Assembly (NCBI GenBank): GCA_046350055.1
Contig: JAXMBC010000001.1
Location: 744,001 to 808,000 of the forward strand
Origin: JAEUIE01 sp046350055
Lineage (GTDB): Bacteria > Planctomycetota > Planctomycetia > Gemmatales > HRBIN36
DNA length: 64,000 nt
Reading direction: 5' to 3'
Made by a program: the position numbers and the translations under genes
In this document: positions 47,983 through 57,398 of the stretch, piece after piece
How the letters are laid out: each line of letters begins with the position of its first letter
Position numbering within the stretch: the stretch's first letter is position 1
Notes under the pieces: model-generated
Database searches by the model: none
The model's input: the letters and a program-made list of their open reading frames with translations, nothing else
What the model was told of the DNA's origin: nothing

Positions 47983-49284
47983 CTTTACACCGATGCAATA
48001 GAGGCGTTCGTCGGTACGAAGCAGCAGTTTACCATCCCAGGCAGCCAGGGAGGCAAGCGTCTGTCCGGTGATGCTGTTCTTCTCAGGCTGCTTGAACTGG
48101 GTGCCTGGTTCGATGATGAAGCAGGTGCCTTGTTCGTTGAGTGCGTAGATGACGCCACCTGCAGCCAGGAGAGAAGCGGAGTAACCTCCGGTGAGTCGCC
48201 CCTGCCATCGCTGTTCGCCGTTCCTGGCGTTCAGGCAGGTGAACACACCGTTGTCAGCCACCATGTAGAAGTCATCGCCGACGATCACCGGGGAAGGTGT
48301 ATTGGGTGCATTGCGAGTGACTTTCCAGATGAGATGCGTGTCAGTCACATCGCCTTTGCCATCGGGCTTGATGGCAAGGACTTGCGGGGAATCATAGCCG
48401 GTGCAGATGTAAAGCAGGCCATTCGCATAGAGGGGACGGGGGATCTGGGAGTAGCCCTTGTAGCGCAGCCGCCAGAACTCTGCTCCGGTAGCAGGGTCGA
48501 GTGCCATGACCACATCGCTGCCGGGGCAGATGACCTGGGTCTTGCCCTGGATTTCGATGGCCAGCGGCGTGCCGAAGGAGAAGCGTTTGCCCGGATTGGC
48601 TTTGCGGTCGACCTTCCATCTGGTGGCTCCTGTTCTGGCATCGAGAGCGATGACAGCCTGCAGATCATCACCATCGCAGGAAAAGATCAGATGATCATTG
48701 ACCAGGCAGGGGGAGCCGCCATTGCCATGAACAGGCTTGTAACGGTACTCATTATTCTTCCACACCACTTTGCCTGTCAGATTGAGGCAGGCAGTACCCA
48801 TGTGGCCGAAGTGAACGTAGACGTGTTCTGCTGTGACGAGGGGAGTCGGACTGGCGTGGCTGTTCTTGCTGTGAATCTTCGGAGCCTTGTCTTCATCCTG
48901 CTTGAACAGTTCCGTGTCCCACAGAGTTTTGCCCGTGCTGGCATCCAGGCACAGGCAGCGAAGCAACTGCTGCTCTTCATTCTCTGACGGCACCGCTGAG
49001 GTTAGATAGATGCGACCGGCACGAATGACAGGCGAGGACCAGCCCTTGCCTGGCACCTCTGCGGTCCAGAGGACGTTCTTCTGTTCGCTCCATTCTCGAG
49101 GCAACTTGCCGGGGTAGTGGCCCTGATGCGTCGGCCCCCGGAACTCGGGCCAGTCTTCGGCGTGCGAAGAAGGTATGATCAGGAACGCCACAGCGACCAT
49201 GAGCAGTGGGAGGGTGAGACTCCTGGCGAGCCGAGGGGCACGCGAATGCAGGCAATGCAGTTTGTGATACAAGGTGCCATTCAC
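47980..49284 (-). CDS. Secreted PQQ-like beta-propeller protein
   Basis: 434 residues with a signal peptide (about 20-42, LPLLMVAVAFLIIPSSHA), then DWPEFRGPTHQGHY, the usual opening of planctomycete outer-membrane WD40/PQQ proteins. Repeated propeller blades are seen as DASTGKTLWDTEL, DARTGATRWKV, DPATGAEFWRL and NARNGEQRWQG. No PQQ dehydrogenase residues are evident. Divergent promoter region is shared with nothing; the DUF1501 gene lies upstream on the same strand, 59 bp away, so they may be cotranscribed. Confidence 0.88.
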   Translation of the reverse strand: MNGTLYHKLHCLHSRAPRLARSLTLPLLMVAVAFLIIPSSHAEDWPEFRGPTHQGHYPGKLPREWSEQKNVLWTAEVPGKGWSSPVIRAGRIYLTSAVPSENEEQQLLRCLCLDASTGKTLWDTELFKQDEDKAPKIHSKNSHASPTPLVTAEHVYVHFGHMGTACLNLTGKVVWKNNEYRYKPVHGNGGSPCLVNDHLIFSCDGDDLQAVIALDARTGATRWKVDRKANPGKRFSFGTPLAIEIQGKTQVICPGSDVVMALDPATGAEFWRLRYKGYSQIPRPLYANGLLYICTGYDSPQVLAIKPDGKGDVTDTHLIWKVTRNAPNTPSPVIVGDDFYMVADNGVFTCLNARNGEQRWQGRLTGGYSASLLAAGGVIYALNEQGTCFIIEPGTQFKQPEKNSITGQTLASLAAWDGKLLLRTDERLYCIGVK

Positions 49285-49342
49285 TCCGATGATTACAAGA
49301 AACTGCGAGGTTTGCGGCTCGGCCTGCGCCTCGCCCTCCCAC

Positions 49343-50731
49343 TTAGAGTATCAGTTGCCTGATGACCTTGCCTGCCTGATCGGTCAGACGATGATTCAGG
49401 CCGCGGTAGGGATACGTCAGCCGGGTGTGATCGAAGCCAAACAGGTGCAGCATGGTGGCATGGAAATCATGCAGATGGACTGGATTCTCGGTGATGTTCC
49501 AACCCAGGTCGTCGGTGGCACCGTAGGTGCCGGGCCGGGTACCGCCTCCCGCCATCCACATGGTGTAGGCCATCGGGTGATGATCACGCCCTACCTTGGG
49601 GCCAGGCTTCACATTCTCGGTAAACGGTGTGCGGCCAAACTCGGTGGCGAACACCACCAGCGTCCGCTGAAGCAAGCCACGATCCTTCAAGTCCTTGAGT
49701 AATGCTGCAATGGGTTGATCCACTTCGCGGCACAGCCCCGGATAATGCTCATAGAGCTCTTTGTGACTATCCCACTTCCGATGGAGAAGCGACACGAAGC
49801 GGACGCCCTTTTCCACGAGCCGCCGAGCCAGCAGGCAGTTGCGTGCGAAATGGCCTTCATCCCCTTCACGCTCGATGCCATAGCTCTGGCGTATCGCTTC
49901 CGTCTCCTGCTTCAGATCCGTCAGCGAGGGAGCAGCAACCTGCATGCGATAGGCCAGTTCATAATTGGCAATGCGTGAGTCGATGTTCGCATCACCGGTG
50001 CGAGCCCGCTGTATCTGATCGAGTGCAGCCAGGGCATCAAGTTGTTCGCGACGCGTTTCACGTGTCACACCATCGGGGTTACTCAGGTTCAGGAGTGGTT
50101 CTCCCTGGTTGCGGAAGAGCACCCCAGCATGCTGAGCAGGCAGGTAGCCAGAACCCCAGGTGAGTGAGCGGGCTACCGGGGCACCACCGGTAATCAAGGT
50201 GACATAGGCAGGCAACTCCTGCGAAGCCTGCCCCAGACCATAGCTCAGCCAGGCTCCGTTGGTCGGGTGTCCCACCACTTCCCGGCCAGTCAGGGAGAAC
50301 AATTCCGCCTGAGCATGAGCGAAGGAGTTGTGATGCATCGAACGGATGATGGTGAGATCATCGGCATAACGGGCAATATGAGGCAGCATTTCTGAAATAG
50401 TCGCCCCGGATTGACCATGTTTCTTGAAAGCATAGGGCGACCGCATCAGGAACGACTTCTGCGGATCGGTAAAGGCAAAGGGGACGCCCTTCACCATGGA
50501 AGCAGGGATCGGCTTCCCATGTAGATCATCGAGCTTGGGCTTGGGATCGAACAGGTCAATGTGGCTGGTGCCACCCGCGAGGAAGATGAAGATGCAACGG
50601 TCTGCCTTGGCGGTGAAGTGGGTACGCTGCGGTTGCACTGCTGCCTGGGCAGGTTCCTCGGCGAGAAGCTGCGCAAGCGAGACCAGCCCGAGAAAGCCTG
50701 CGGGGCTTTGCAGGAAGTGGCGTCGGTCCAT
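49343..50731 (-). CDS. DUF1501 protein (secreted sulfatase-like)
   Basis: 462 residues with a Tat signal (MDRRHFLQSPAGFLGL), then CIFIFLAGGTSHIDLFDPKP, the DUF1501 opening where a sulfatase-like fold begins. Later: GREVVGHPTNGAWLSYGLG, VVFATEFGRTPF and the final AGKVIRQLIL. Catalytic Cys/Ser of true sulfatases is not evident. The ATG at 50731 begins the Tat motif; an earlier ATG at 50755 overlaps the PSD1 stop. DUF1501 partners the PSD1 gene in most planctomycetes, probably in polysaccharide or heme-linked surface chemistry. Confidence 0.9.
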   Translation of the reverse strand: MDRRHFLQSPAGFLGLVSLAQLLAEEPAQAAVQPQRTHFTAKADRCIFIFLAGGTSHIDLFDPKPKLDDLHGKPIPASMVKGVPFAFTDPQKSFLMRSPYAFKKHGQSGATISEMLPHIARYADDLTIIRSMHHNSFAHAQAELFSLTGREVVGHPTNGAWLSYGLGQASQELPAYVTLITGGAPVARSLTWGSGYLPAQHAGVLFRNQGEPLLNLSNPDGVTRETRREQLDALAALDQIQRARTGDANIDSRIANYELAYRMQVAAPSLTDLKQETEAIRQSYGIEREGDEGHFARNCLLARRLVEKGVRFVSLLHRKWDSHKELYEHYPGLCREVDQPIAALLKDLKDRGLLQRTLVVFATEFGRTPFTENVKPGPKVGRDHHPMAYTMWMAGGGTRPGTYGATDDLGWNITENPVHLHDFHATMLHLFGFDHTRLTYPYRGLNHRLTDQAGKVIRQLIL

Positions 50732-50754
50732 GTTTCCGCAACCTGCAGGCATCA

Positions 50755-52809
50755 TTACTCCCGGGTGGAAAAGGCTTCCATGTTCAGCAGGACGAGAGCT
50801 ACCCCCTTCATGGGAGCAGCGGGATAACTCTTCTGCATCTGTTCGTAGAGCCGAGACAGCACCTGAAGTTCAGCTGGCATGGGTGGCCGGGACAGGCAAA
50901 GCTGAAACGCCCAGCGAAGTTTCTCTTCGAGGGTGCCCGTTCGCTTCTGCATGCGGTCGCCCAATGCACCTGATGCTTCCTGGTAAAGTGAATCGTTGAG
51001 AAGCAACAGAGACTGGGCTGCCGTCAGGTAACGGTCACGCACCGGACAGCATTGATTGCCATCAGGAGCATCCAGTGTCTTGAGCAGCGGATGCTGAAAT
51101 GTCCGTTGCACCTGGATGTAGATCCCACGACGGAAACGATCCTCCCAGTCCGATTCGGGCAGCAACTTGTTATTGGAGATGACATGAGTCTCCAGCCCAC
51201 GAGGCAACACCGGCTGAAAGGGTGAGCCACCGATGTCTTCCAGTTTCAGTAAGTCGCCAGCCTGGATGGCAATGTCATGCACGATCTCTGCTTCGAGCCG
51301 GTAGCGGTTCTGCCGGGCGAATAAGGTGTTCTGTGGATCGAGGGATAGCAACTCGGGACGAACGCTGGAGCTTTGTCGATAGGTGTTGGAGAGGACGATG
51401 GTCTTGATCAGTTTCTTCCTGCTCCAGCCGTTCGATTGCAATTCGCAAGCGAGCCAGTCGAGCAACGGTTGCTGACGAGGTGGTGTGCCGTGTAGTCCCA
51501 GATCATCGGGGGTTGGAATCAGCGGTTGACCAAAGAGATGCTGCCAGACCCGGCTGGCTTCGACACGGGCAGTGAGAGGGTGATCTTTCTGCACGAGCCA
51601 GCGCGCCAGGTCAAGGCGAGTGGCACGCTTTTCCTTTGCCTGCAACACAGGCAGAAACGCCGGGGTTGCAGGCTGTACTTCCTCGCCGGGCGTGAGGTGG
51701 TTGCCTCGCTGGTGCAGGTGGGAGACCCGCTGTTGATAGCGGAAGCTGGCGACGGTGTTATTAGCCCGTTCTGTCTCTTCTGCATCATTGAAAAAGGCGT
51801 AGAGCTGGTAGTATTCCTGTTGCGTCAGCGGGTCGTACTTGTGGTGATGACACTCCGCACAGGCTACGGTAAGGCCAAGCCAGGTGGTGCCGGTGGTGTT
51901 CACCCGGTCCTTCACCATCTTGATGCGGAACTCCTCCTTATACATCTCGGCTGTATTGTGCTTTTGCGTCTGACGATGGAAACCCGACGCAATGTACTGT
52001 TCGTGCGTGGGGTTGGGCAGCAGGTCGCCGGCCAGCTGCTCGATAGTGAACTGGTCATAGGGCTTGTCGGTGTTGTATGCATCGATGACCCAGTCACGGA
52101 AGAGGTAGGCATTTTTGCGAGGCTCATCGTGTTCGTATCCATCACTGTCACCATAGCGGGCGAGATCGAGCCAATGTCGAGCCCAGCGTTCACCGAAGTG
52201 AGGTGACGCCAGCAGCTTGTCCACCAGTGCTTCGTAGGCTGCTGGAGTAGGCTGCCTGACATAAGATTCCACGTCTTCGGTCTTGGGCAAGAGGCCCAGG
52301 AGATCGAGATGCAGTCGGCGAACGAGAGTGGCAGGATCTGCTGCGGGAGCTGGAGTGATGTGAAGCTGGTCGAGTTGCTGCTGCACCAGGGCATCAACAG
52401 GATGCTTGCCAGATGAAACGGCTGGTCGTCTAGGCGCGACGAAGGCCCAGTGGGGGCTAGACTGTGCCGGCCAGGGTGCCCCCTGCTCTATCCATTGCCG
52501 AAGGATAGCAATCTCTTCTGACTTCAGGGCAGGGCCTTCGGGAGGCATGCGGACTGTGGCATCGCTGGCAGTTACGCGTTCCAGCAAACCGCTGGGTTTG
52601 GTCAATAGTTTCCGCAGCGTGGCAGAGTCCTGGTCCAACCGCAGTTTACCCTGCTGCTTGTTCGGGCCATGACAGACAATGCAGTGTTGCTTGAGGATGG
52701 TGATTGCACTGTTCTGCGGGTTCTGCCTCGGTGCAGTCTGCAGTGGCTGCAACGTGAAAACGATGCAGGTGCTCAGTGCAAACAGTACTGGAAGGATGGA
52801 ATAGAACAT
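50755..52809 (-). CDS. PSD1 / planctomycete cytochrome C protein (DUF1549-DUF1553)
   Basis: 684 residues. After a signal helix comes one heme-binding CIVCH motif (about 38-42) and PPEGPALKSEEIAILRQWI, the planctomycete cytochrome C domain. The DUF1549 domain follows (LDLLGLLPKTEDVES, ERWARHWLDLARYGDSDG), then DUF1553 (LARWLVQKDHPLTARV, WQHLFGQPLIPTPDDLGLHG). Shorter than many members (often 800-1100) because no lectin-like insert is present. Upstream of DUF1501 and propeller gene; likely one operon of extracytoplasmic proteins. Confidence 0.92.
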   Translation of the reverse strand: MFYSILPVLFALSTCIVFTLQPLQTAPRQNPQNSAITILKQHCIVCHGPNKQQGKLRLDQDSATLRKLLTKPSGLLERVTASDATVRMPPEGPALKSEEIAILRQWIEQGAPWPAQSSPHWAFVAPRRPAVSSGKHPVDALVQQQLDQLHITPAPAADPATLVRRLHLDLLGLLPKTEDVESYVRQPTPAAYEALVDKLLASPHFGERWARHWLDLARYGDSDGYEHDEPRKNAYLFRDWVIDAYNTDKPYDQFTIEQLAGDLLPNPTHEQYIASGFHRQTQKHNTAEMYKEEFRIKMVKDRVNTTGTTWLGLTVACAECHHHKYDPLTQQEYYQLYAFFNDAEETERANNTVASFRYQQRVSHLHQRGNHLTPGEEVQPATPAFLPVLQAKEKRATRLDLARWLVQKDHPLTARVEASRVWQHLFGQPLIPTPDDLGLHGTPPRQQPLLDWLACELQSNGWSRKKLIKTIVLSNTYRQSSSVRPELLSLDPQNTLFARQNRYRLEAEIVHDIAIQAGDLLKLEDIGGSPFQPVLPRGLETHVISNNKLLPESDWEDRFRRGIYIQVQRTFQHPLLKTLDAPDGNQCCPVRDRYLTAAQSLLLLNDSLYQEASGALGDRMQKRTGTLEEKLRWAFQLCLSRPPMPAELQVLSRLYEQMQKSYPAAPMKGVALVLLNMEAFSTRE

Positions 52810-53140
52810 GCAACCGCAACGCTGACTGGGTAGCCTAGCGTACTATGCGGAGGGAGGGGAAGCCAGCGAAAGTGGTGGGTAAAGGGTCACAGGATCGCTG
52901 TGCTCTGTCAATCGTCTTAAGCGGTATGACCGTCAGGGTGAACCGCAATTCATCGCTCTTGCTGCATGTTTCGGGTTACGGTCTTGATTCAACGATGGAT
53001 GCACGTATCATGCCTACCTCACATCCACTCGGCTGCATTGTGTCTGCCTTTGGATTGCTGCCAGGTCCATTGGCTTGTTTCGAACGCATCGTGTGTTCTT
53101 CTTAATGGTCCTGGAATAATCACATTCCTCCGGGACTGTT
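52810..53140. other. Intergenic region, no gene seen (331 bp)
   Basis: Divergent region between the PSD1 gene (minus) and the helicase gene (plus). Small frames inside have no ribosome sites or motifs. It must contain both promoters and a long leader for the helicase, whose relatives are often cold-induced through leader structure. I see no clear hairpin or known riboswitch. Confidence 0.55.
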
Positions 53141-54442
53141 ATGAATTTCCATGAACTCGGCCTTGCCGAGCCCATCCTTCGTGCCGTTACGAAGGAAGGC
53201 TACACCATTCCTACCCCGATTCAGGGGCAAACTATCCCTCACTTGCTTGAAGGCAAGGACGTGCTCGGCTGTGCCCCTACAGGTACAGGCAAGACGGCTG
53301 CTTTCGCGCTGCCAATTCTCCATCGACTGGCCAAGGGCAAGCGACCGGAGACGGGGCCGCGTCCCATTCGGGCGCTGCTTCTTGCGCCGACACGCGAACT
53401 CGCGGTGCAGATTGATGAAGCGTTCTATGCCTATGGCCACTACACTTCGCTTCGCGGCGCGGTGATCTATGGAGGCGTGGGTTATGCACCTCAGGTCACT
53501 GCTCTTCGCCGTGGTGTAGATATCCTGATTGCTACGCCAGGCCGCCTGGTGGATCTGATGAACCAGGGGCTTTGCGACTTCAGCAAGGTGGAAATCTTCG
53601 TTCTCGACGAAGCGGACCGCATGCTGGACATGGGCTTTGAACCAGACCTTCGCAAGATCATGGCTCAACTGCCCAAGGCTCGGCAATCGGTACTATTCTC
53701 CGCGACGATGCCTCGCGAGATTGAGCAACTGGCCAAGGCGATGCTGAAGCATCCAGTGCATGTGACCATCGCAGCTCCCAAGCAGGAACTGGGCCTGATC
53801 GAAGAATCGGTCTATCAGATTCCTCAGAAGCAGAAGAGCCAGTTGCTGGTGCATCTGCTTAGCGGCGCAGAGGTGGGCCGCACCCTGGTCTTTACCCGCA
53901 CCAAGCATGGAGCTGATCGCGTGGTCAAGCACCTGAGCCGTGCCGGTATTCAGGCTGAAGCCTTGCATGGCAACAAGACGCAGGCCAGCCGGTTGCGAAC
54001 GCTCAACAACCTGCGCAATAACCGCACCAAGGTGGTGGTAGCGACTGATGTCGCCGCCCGCGGCATCGACGTGGATAACATCAGCCACGTATTCAACTAC
54101 GATCTGCCACATGAGCCTGAAACCTATGTGCATCGCATTGGCCGAACTGGCCGTGCCGGAGCCAAGGGTCTGGCCATCAGCTTCTGCGACATGGAAGAGC
54201 AGAAGTTCCTGCGTAATATTGAACGACTGACGAAGAAGCGCATCCCGGTGGATCGCTCGCCTCGTCCGGAATTCAAGGCGTTGCCTCCTGAGTCACGTCA
54301 GGATGAAACACGCGAACGCCATCAGCAGGACATCGATCCGCGTCGCCGACAGCATGAGCCTCGCCCTGCCATTGGTGGCGGCAAGAAGCCCAAGCACAAG
54401 CGAAACGAGAAGCTCGTTGGTTCGCCGAAGCGCTGGCACTAA
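53141..54442 (+). CDS. DEAD-box ATP-dependent RNA helicase (RhlE-like)
   Basis: 433 residues with all helicase motifs: PTPIQGQTIP (Q motif), APTGTGKT (I, Walker A), PTRELA (Ia), TPGRL (Ib), DEAD (II), SAT (III), and ATDVAARGIDV (V), HRIGRTGRAG (VI). The C-terminal tail (about 365-433) is basic and Pro/Arg-rich (KPKHKRNEKL). It unwinds short RNA duplexes in ribosome assembly or mRNA decay; RhlE type by short basic tail. A 12-bp perfect hairpin follows the gene. Confidence 0.93.
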   Translation: MNFHELGLAEPILRAVTKEGYTIPTPIQGQTIPHLLEGKDVLGCAPTGTGKTAAFALPILHRLAKGKRPETGPRPIRALLLAPTRELAVQIDEAFYAYGHYTSLRGAVIYGGVGYAPQVTALRRGVDILIATPGRLVDLMNQGLCDFSKVEIFVLDEADRMLDMGFEPDLRKIMAQLPKARQSVLFSATMPREIEQLAKAMLKHPVHVTIAAPKQELGLIEESVYQIPQKQKSQLLVHLLSGAEVGRTLVFTRTKHGADRVVKHLSRAGIQAEALHGNKTQASRLRTLNNLRNNRTKVVVATDVAARGIDVDNISHVFNYDLPHEPETYVHRIGRTGRAGAKGLAISFCDMEEQKFLRNIERLTKKRIPVDRSPRPEFKALPPESRQDETRERHQQDIDPRRRQHEPRPAIGGGKKPKHKRNEKLVGSPKRWH

Positions 54443-54501
54443 GGGCAACCGTAATAGGCATGGTCAGGGTGAGTAACCCAAACCCTGGCACCCGATTCAC
54501 G

Positions 54502-54540
54502 AAACGACACATGCACTACCAACATGTGTCGTTTTCATTT
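54502..54540. terminator. Bidirectional-looking terminator after helicase gene
   Basis: Perfect 12-bp arms AAACGACACATG (54502-54513) and CATGTGTCGTTT (54523-54534) with a 9-nt loop, then TTCATTT. The strong stem and T-rich tail suit a plus-strand terminator, about 60 nt after the helicase stop. Confidence 0.75.
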
Positions 54541-54603
54541 CCCACCAGACGTTCTGTCAGCCGTATAATACCTGTTCCTACCTTCCGAGCAGGTTCCTTC
54601 ATC

Positions 54604-55101
54604 ATGTTCAGCACCCCGCCCGAGGCGATTGCCTACAGTCTGCGTTCGTCGAAATTGATGCTGCATCGCTATGTGGACGATCTGCAGCCTGAAGAGTTTC
54701 AGCATCGTCCCTGCCTGGGGGCGAACAATGCTTCCTGGATCGTGGGACATCTCACCTGTGTCGACCGCGCTCAGCTGGAAAAGCTGGGAGTGGCCCATCT
54801 ACCTGAATTGCCTGCTGGCTTTACAGAGAGATTTGCGACCACGAAAGCAGCCGCTACGGGGACGACAGCGGATTTTGGGGATCCGCGTGACCTCATCAAG
54901 CACTTCGATGAGCATCGGGACCTGCTGATACAAACGGCGGAGCGACTACCAGCCAGCACATTGCAGGGTGCTCCACCTTCGAGTTCGCCGTTGTTTGCTG
55001 ACCGCGGTGAGTCACTACTCTTTCTCGGGCTGCATACAGCCATGCACCTGGGACAACTTTCCATCATTCGCCGGAGTCTGGGACGACCACCGCTGGCATA
55101 A
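54604..55101 (+). CDS. DinB-family protein
   Basis: 165 residues of the DinB/YfiT four-helix bundle. Metal-type His are GHLTCVDR (His near 46) and HTAMHLGQL (two His near 144 and 148), the usual three-His site. Family members include thiol transferases (for example bacillithiol or mycothiol dependent), but the substrate here is open. The ATG at 54604 begins the conserved MFSTPPEAIAYSL; a longer frame to 54460 passes through the terminator hairpin and is rejected. Confidence 0.85.
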   Translation: MFSTPPEAIAYSLRSSKLMLHRYVDDLQPEEFQHRPCLGANNASWIVGHLTCVDRAQLEKLGVAHLPELPAGFTERFATTKAAATGTTADFGDPRDLIKHFDEHRDLLIQTAERLPASTLQGAPPSSSPLFADRGESLLFLGLHTAMHLGQLSIIRRSLGRPPLA

Positions 55102-55197
55102 TGCCGATGCAGCATCCTGCCGTATCGGCTATGCTGAGCTTACGTTGCAACAGGCATGCTTTTTCGGCAATTGTTGCACCACTACCATCTTCGGACT

Positions 55198-55216
55198 ACG
55201 CGGCGAGACGCCGCGT
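55198..55216. repeat. GTAGACGCGG palindrome copy
   Basis: ACGCGGCG (55198-55205), loop AGA, CGCCGCGT (55209-55216), with the family flank CTAC at 55217-55220. Lies between the DinB stop and GmhA start. Confidence 0.65.
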
Positions 55217-55268
55217 CTACATTCAGGCTGTTTCATATAGTAACAGTCACGTATCTTGGAGTAGCTGC

Positions 55269-55877
55269 ATGTTAGGTGTCACGTTGAATGCCCAGGCGTT
55301 CATGGAGCGAACGGCTAAGGAGCTGTTGCGTATTGATTTCGCCCAGATGCAGAAACTCTCTGAACTCATCTACCAGCGATACCAGGCGGGCAAGTTTGTC
55401 TTCATTATCGGCAATGGTGGCAGCGGCTCCAACGCATCGCACCTCTGCGAAGATCTGGGCAAGTGCACCCTCAGGCGTGAAGACTTTGACAACGACAACA
55501 AGAAGCGATTAAAGGTGCTGAGCCTGACGGACAACACGCCCTACATCCTGGCGTGGGGCAACGACGAAGGGTTTGACCGCGTCTTCTCCGAACAGCTCAA
55601 GAATCTCGGCTCTGCCGGTGATCTGCTCATTGCCATCAGCGGCTCGGGCAACAGCCCCAACATCCTGAGAGCCGTCGAGTGGGCCAACAAGCACAACATC
55701 GAAACCGTCGGTTGCACCGGCTTCGGTGGCGGCAAGCTCAAGACGCTGGCCAACCACAACCTGCACGTGCCTCTGGATGACATGGGCATCGTGGAATCGA
55801 TCCACCTGACTGCTTTTCACTGGATCATAGATGATATGCACCGGCGAATTCAGGAGCCAGTGGCCAGCAGCCAGTAG
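55269..55877 (+). CDS. SIS-domain phosphoheptose isomerase-like protein
   Basis: 202 residues, one SIS domain: FIIGNGGSGSNASHLCEDLGK at the phosphate loop, AISGSGNSPNILRAVEWANK, then GCTGFGGGKL and a His near the end (LTAFHWIIDDM). Length and order match GmhA, which makes heptose for lipopolysaccharide; the same fold is used for other sugar phosphates. The ATG at 55269 has GGAG about 8 nt upstream and a longer frame lacks support. The final residues (EPVASSQ) and the stop come from a heptad repeat. Confidence 0.85.
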   Translation: MLGVTLNAQAFMERTAKELLRIDFAQMQKLSELIYQRYQAGKFVFIIGNGGSGSNASHLCEDLGKCTLRREDFDNDNKKRLKVLSLTDNTPYILAWGNDEGFDRVFSEQLKNLGSAGDLLIAISGSGNSPNILRAVEWANKHNIETVGCTGFGGGKLKTLANHNLHVPLDDMGIVESIHLTAFHWIIDDMHRRIQEPVASSQ

Positions 55878-55930
55878 CCAGAATGGTCGACGAAATAATC
55901 CTCCTGGATTCTGGCTCCTGACTCCTGTCT
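55853..55930. repeat. Heptad-type inverted repeat overlapping the isomerase end
   Basis: CAGGAGCCAGTGGCCAGCAG and GCCAGTAGCCAGAA (55851-55883) pair with CTGGATTCTGGCTCCTGACTCCTG (55905-55928, in part). The first arm encodes the last residues and the TAG stop of the isomerase gene. Confidence 0.55.
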
Positions 55931-55974
55931 TCTTCACGATGTACCTTCACCCTCCTGCGGAATAGTAAGTCCCC

Positions 55975-56433
55975 ATGGCCCGACGAAGCAGAGCTCGTGA
56001 AATTGCCTTGCAAGCGCTGTATCAGCGTGATCAGAACAAGACCATCAAGACCGAAGATGTGCTGGCGTTCCTCGAGCGTCGCCTCAATGAGCCGGAGTTG
56101 CTGGAACTGGGGAAGGCACTGTACCTGGGCACCACACAGCATCTCGCAGAGATTGACAAGCGTTTGAGCGAAGTCGCTGACAACTGGTCTGTGGAACGTA
56201 TGGCAATCGTGGATCGCAATGTGCTTCGGCTGGGCATTTATGAGCTGTATCATGGCCCGGCGATGCCCTTCAAGATCGTGCTGGATGAGGCAATCGAGTT
56301 AGCCAAACGCTATGGATCGGAAGAATCGCCCGGCTTTGTGAACGGCATCCTGGACAAGATCGCCAGTGAGAAGAATCAAGCTGATGAGTCGGCCACCGCG
56401 ATTGTTGTGAGTGAGCCCACTCCCACCGTATAA
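55975..56433 (+). CDS. nusB: Transcription antitermination factor NusB
   Basis: 152 residues: MARRSRAREIALQALYQRD, the opening of NusB, then YLGTTQHLAEIDKRL, DRNVLRLGIYELYHG and PFKIVLDEAIELAKRYGSEE, FVNGILDK. Binds boxA RNA with NusE during rRNA transcription. Followed 58 bp later by ftsY in the same direction. Confidence 0.94.
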   Translation: MARRSRAREIALQALYQRDQNKTIKTEDVLAFLERRLNEPELLELGKALYLGTTQHLAEIDKRLSEVADNWSVERMAIVDRNVLRLGIYELYHGPAMPFKIVLDEAIELAKRYGSEESPGFVNGILDKIASEKNQADESATAIVVSEPTPTV

Positions 56434-56491
56434 TGTGTTGAACTTCTACCAGCTACTTGCTCTTTGCTACTAACTACTACCTGGTGACCGC

Positions 56492-57397
56492 ATGGGCTTC
56501 TTTGACCGCATCAAGAAAGCGTTGACCAAAACCCGCGAGGCTTTTGCAGGCGTAGCGGGGCTTTTTGGTCTGCGGGGCCGGGTGGACAAGCAGTTCCTCT
56601 CGCAACTGGAAGAGAAACTCTACCTGGCTGACGTAGGGCCTGCGACACCCCATATCGTGGAACGTGTACGGCAAGCCTTTCTCGACAAGGAAGTCGGCAA
56701 GGACGTACAGGAATTCGTCAAGAAGGAACTGGTTGGCATTCTGACGGCCAATGATACTGCACTTATCAAGAAGCCTTTGCCACCGACGGTGGTGATGATC
56801 TCAGGTATCAATGGCTCCGGCAAGACAACGTCCATTGCCAAGCTCGCCAATCTGCTGCAGAAGCAAGGCAACAAGGTTATCGTAGCGGCGTGCGATACTT
56901 TTCGGGCCGCAGCAGTCGAACAACTGACCATCTGGAGCCAGCGGCTGGGCTGCGAGATCATCAAAGCCGGGCAGAACGCTGATCCAGCATCGGTTGCTCA
57001 TGATGCGGTTGCTGCAGCCATCGCCCGCAAGGCGGATTATCTCATCATCGATACCGCCGGCCGGCTGCACACCCAGGCTCATTTAATGAAGGAACTGGAA
57101 AAGATCTGGCGTATCGTCTCCCGACAGATTCCCGATGCTCCACACGAGAGCATCCTGGTCCTCGATGCCACCACCGGGCAGAATGCGGTGGTACAGGCGC
57201 AGGAGTTTCTCAAGACGGTAAAGTGCACCGGTATCGTGCTGACCAAGCTCGATGGCACGGCTAAAGGTGGCAGCATCATAGCCATCCGGCAGAAACTGAA
57301 CCTGCCGGTGAAGTTCATTGGTGTCGGTGAAGGCATCGACGATCTCGAAGCCTTCGACGCTGAAAGTTATGTGGATGGATTGTTTGAGGGGGCGTAG
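56492..57397 (+). CDS. ftsY: Signal recognition particle receptor FtsY
   Basis: 301-residue GTPase that docks the SRP-ribosome complex at the membrane. The N domain is at about 1-90 (FFDRIKKALTKTREAF); the G domain has GINGSGKTTS (P-loop near 104-113), ACDTFRAAAVEQL, DTAGR, TKLDGTAKGG and FIGVGE. The long acidic A domain of enterobacterial FtsY is absent, as in many bacteria. Convergent with the small lipoprotein gene, one base apart. Confidence 0.95.
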   Translation: MGFFDRIKKALTKTREAFAGVAGLFGLRGRVDKQFLSQLEEKLYLADVGPATPHIVERVRQAFLDKEVGKDVQEFVKKELVGILTANDTALIKKPLPPTVVMISGINGSGKTTSIAKLANLLQKQGNKVIVAACDTFRAAAVEQLTIWSQRLGCEIIKAGQNADPASVAHDAVAAAIARKADYLIIDTAGRLHTQAHLMKELEKIWRIVSRQIPDAPHESILVLDATTGQNAVVQAQEFLKTVKCTGIVLTKLDGTAKGGSIIAIRQKLNLPVKFIGVGEGIDDLEAFDAESYVDGLFEGA

Positions 57398-57398
57398 G

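Noticed and set aside
47971..48987. 338-residue open frame antisense to the beta-propeller gene
   Set aside because: Opposite a signal-peptide protein with regular propeller repeats; no independent support.
56447..56480. TACTTGCTCTTTGCTACTAACTACTACC before ftsY as a sixth heptad repeat
   Set aside because: Only one arm is present; no complementary arm is found nearby, so the inverted-repeat feature is missing.
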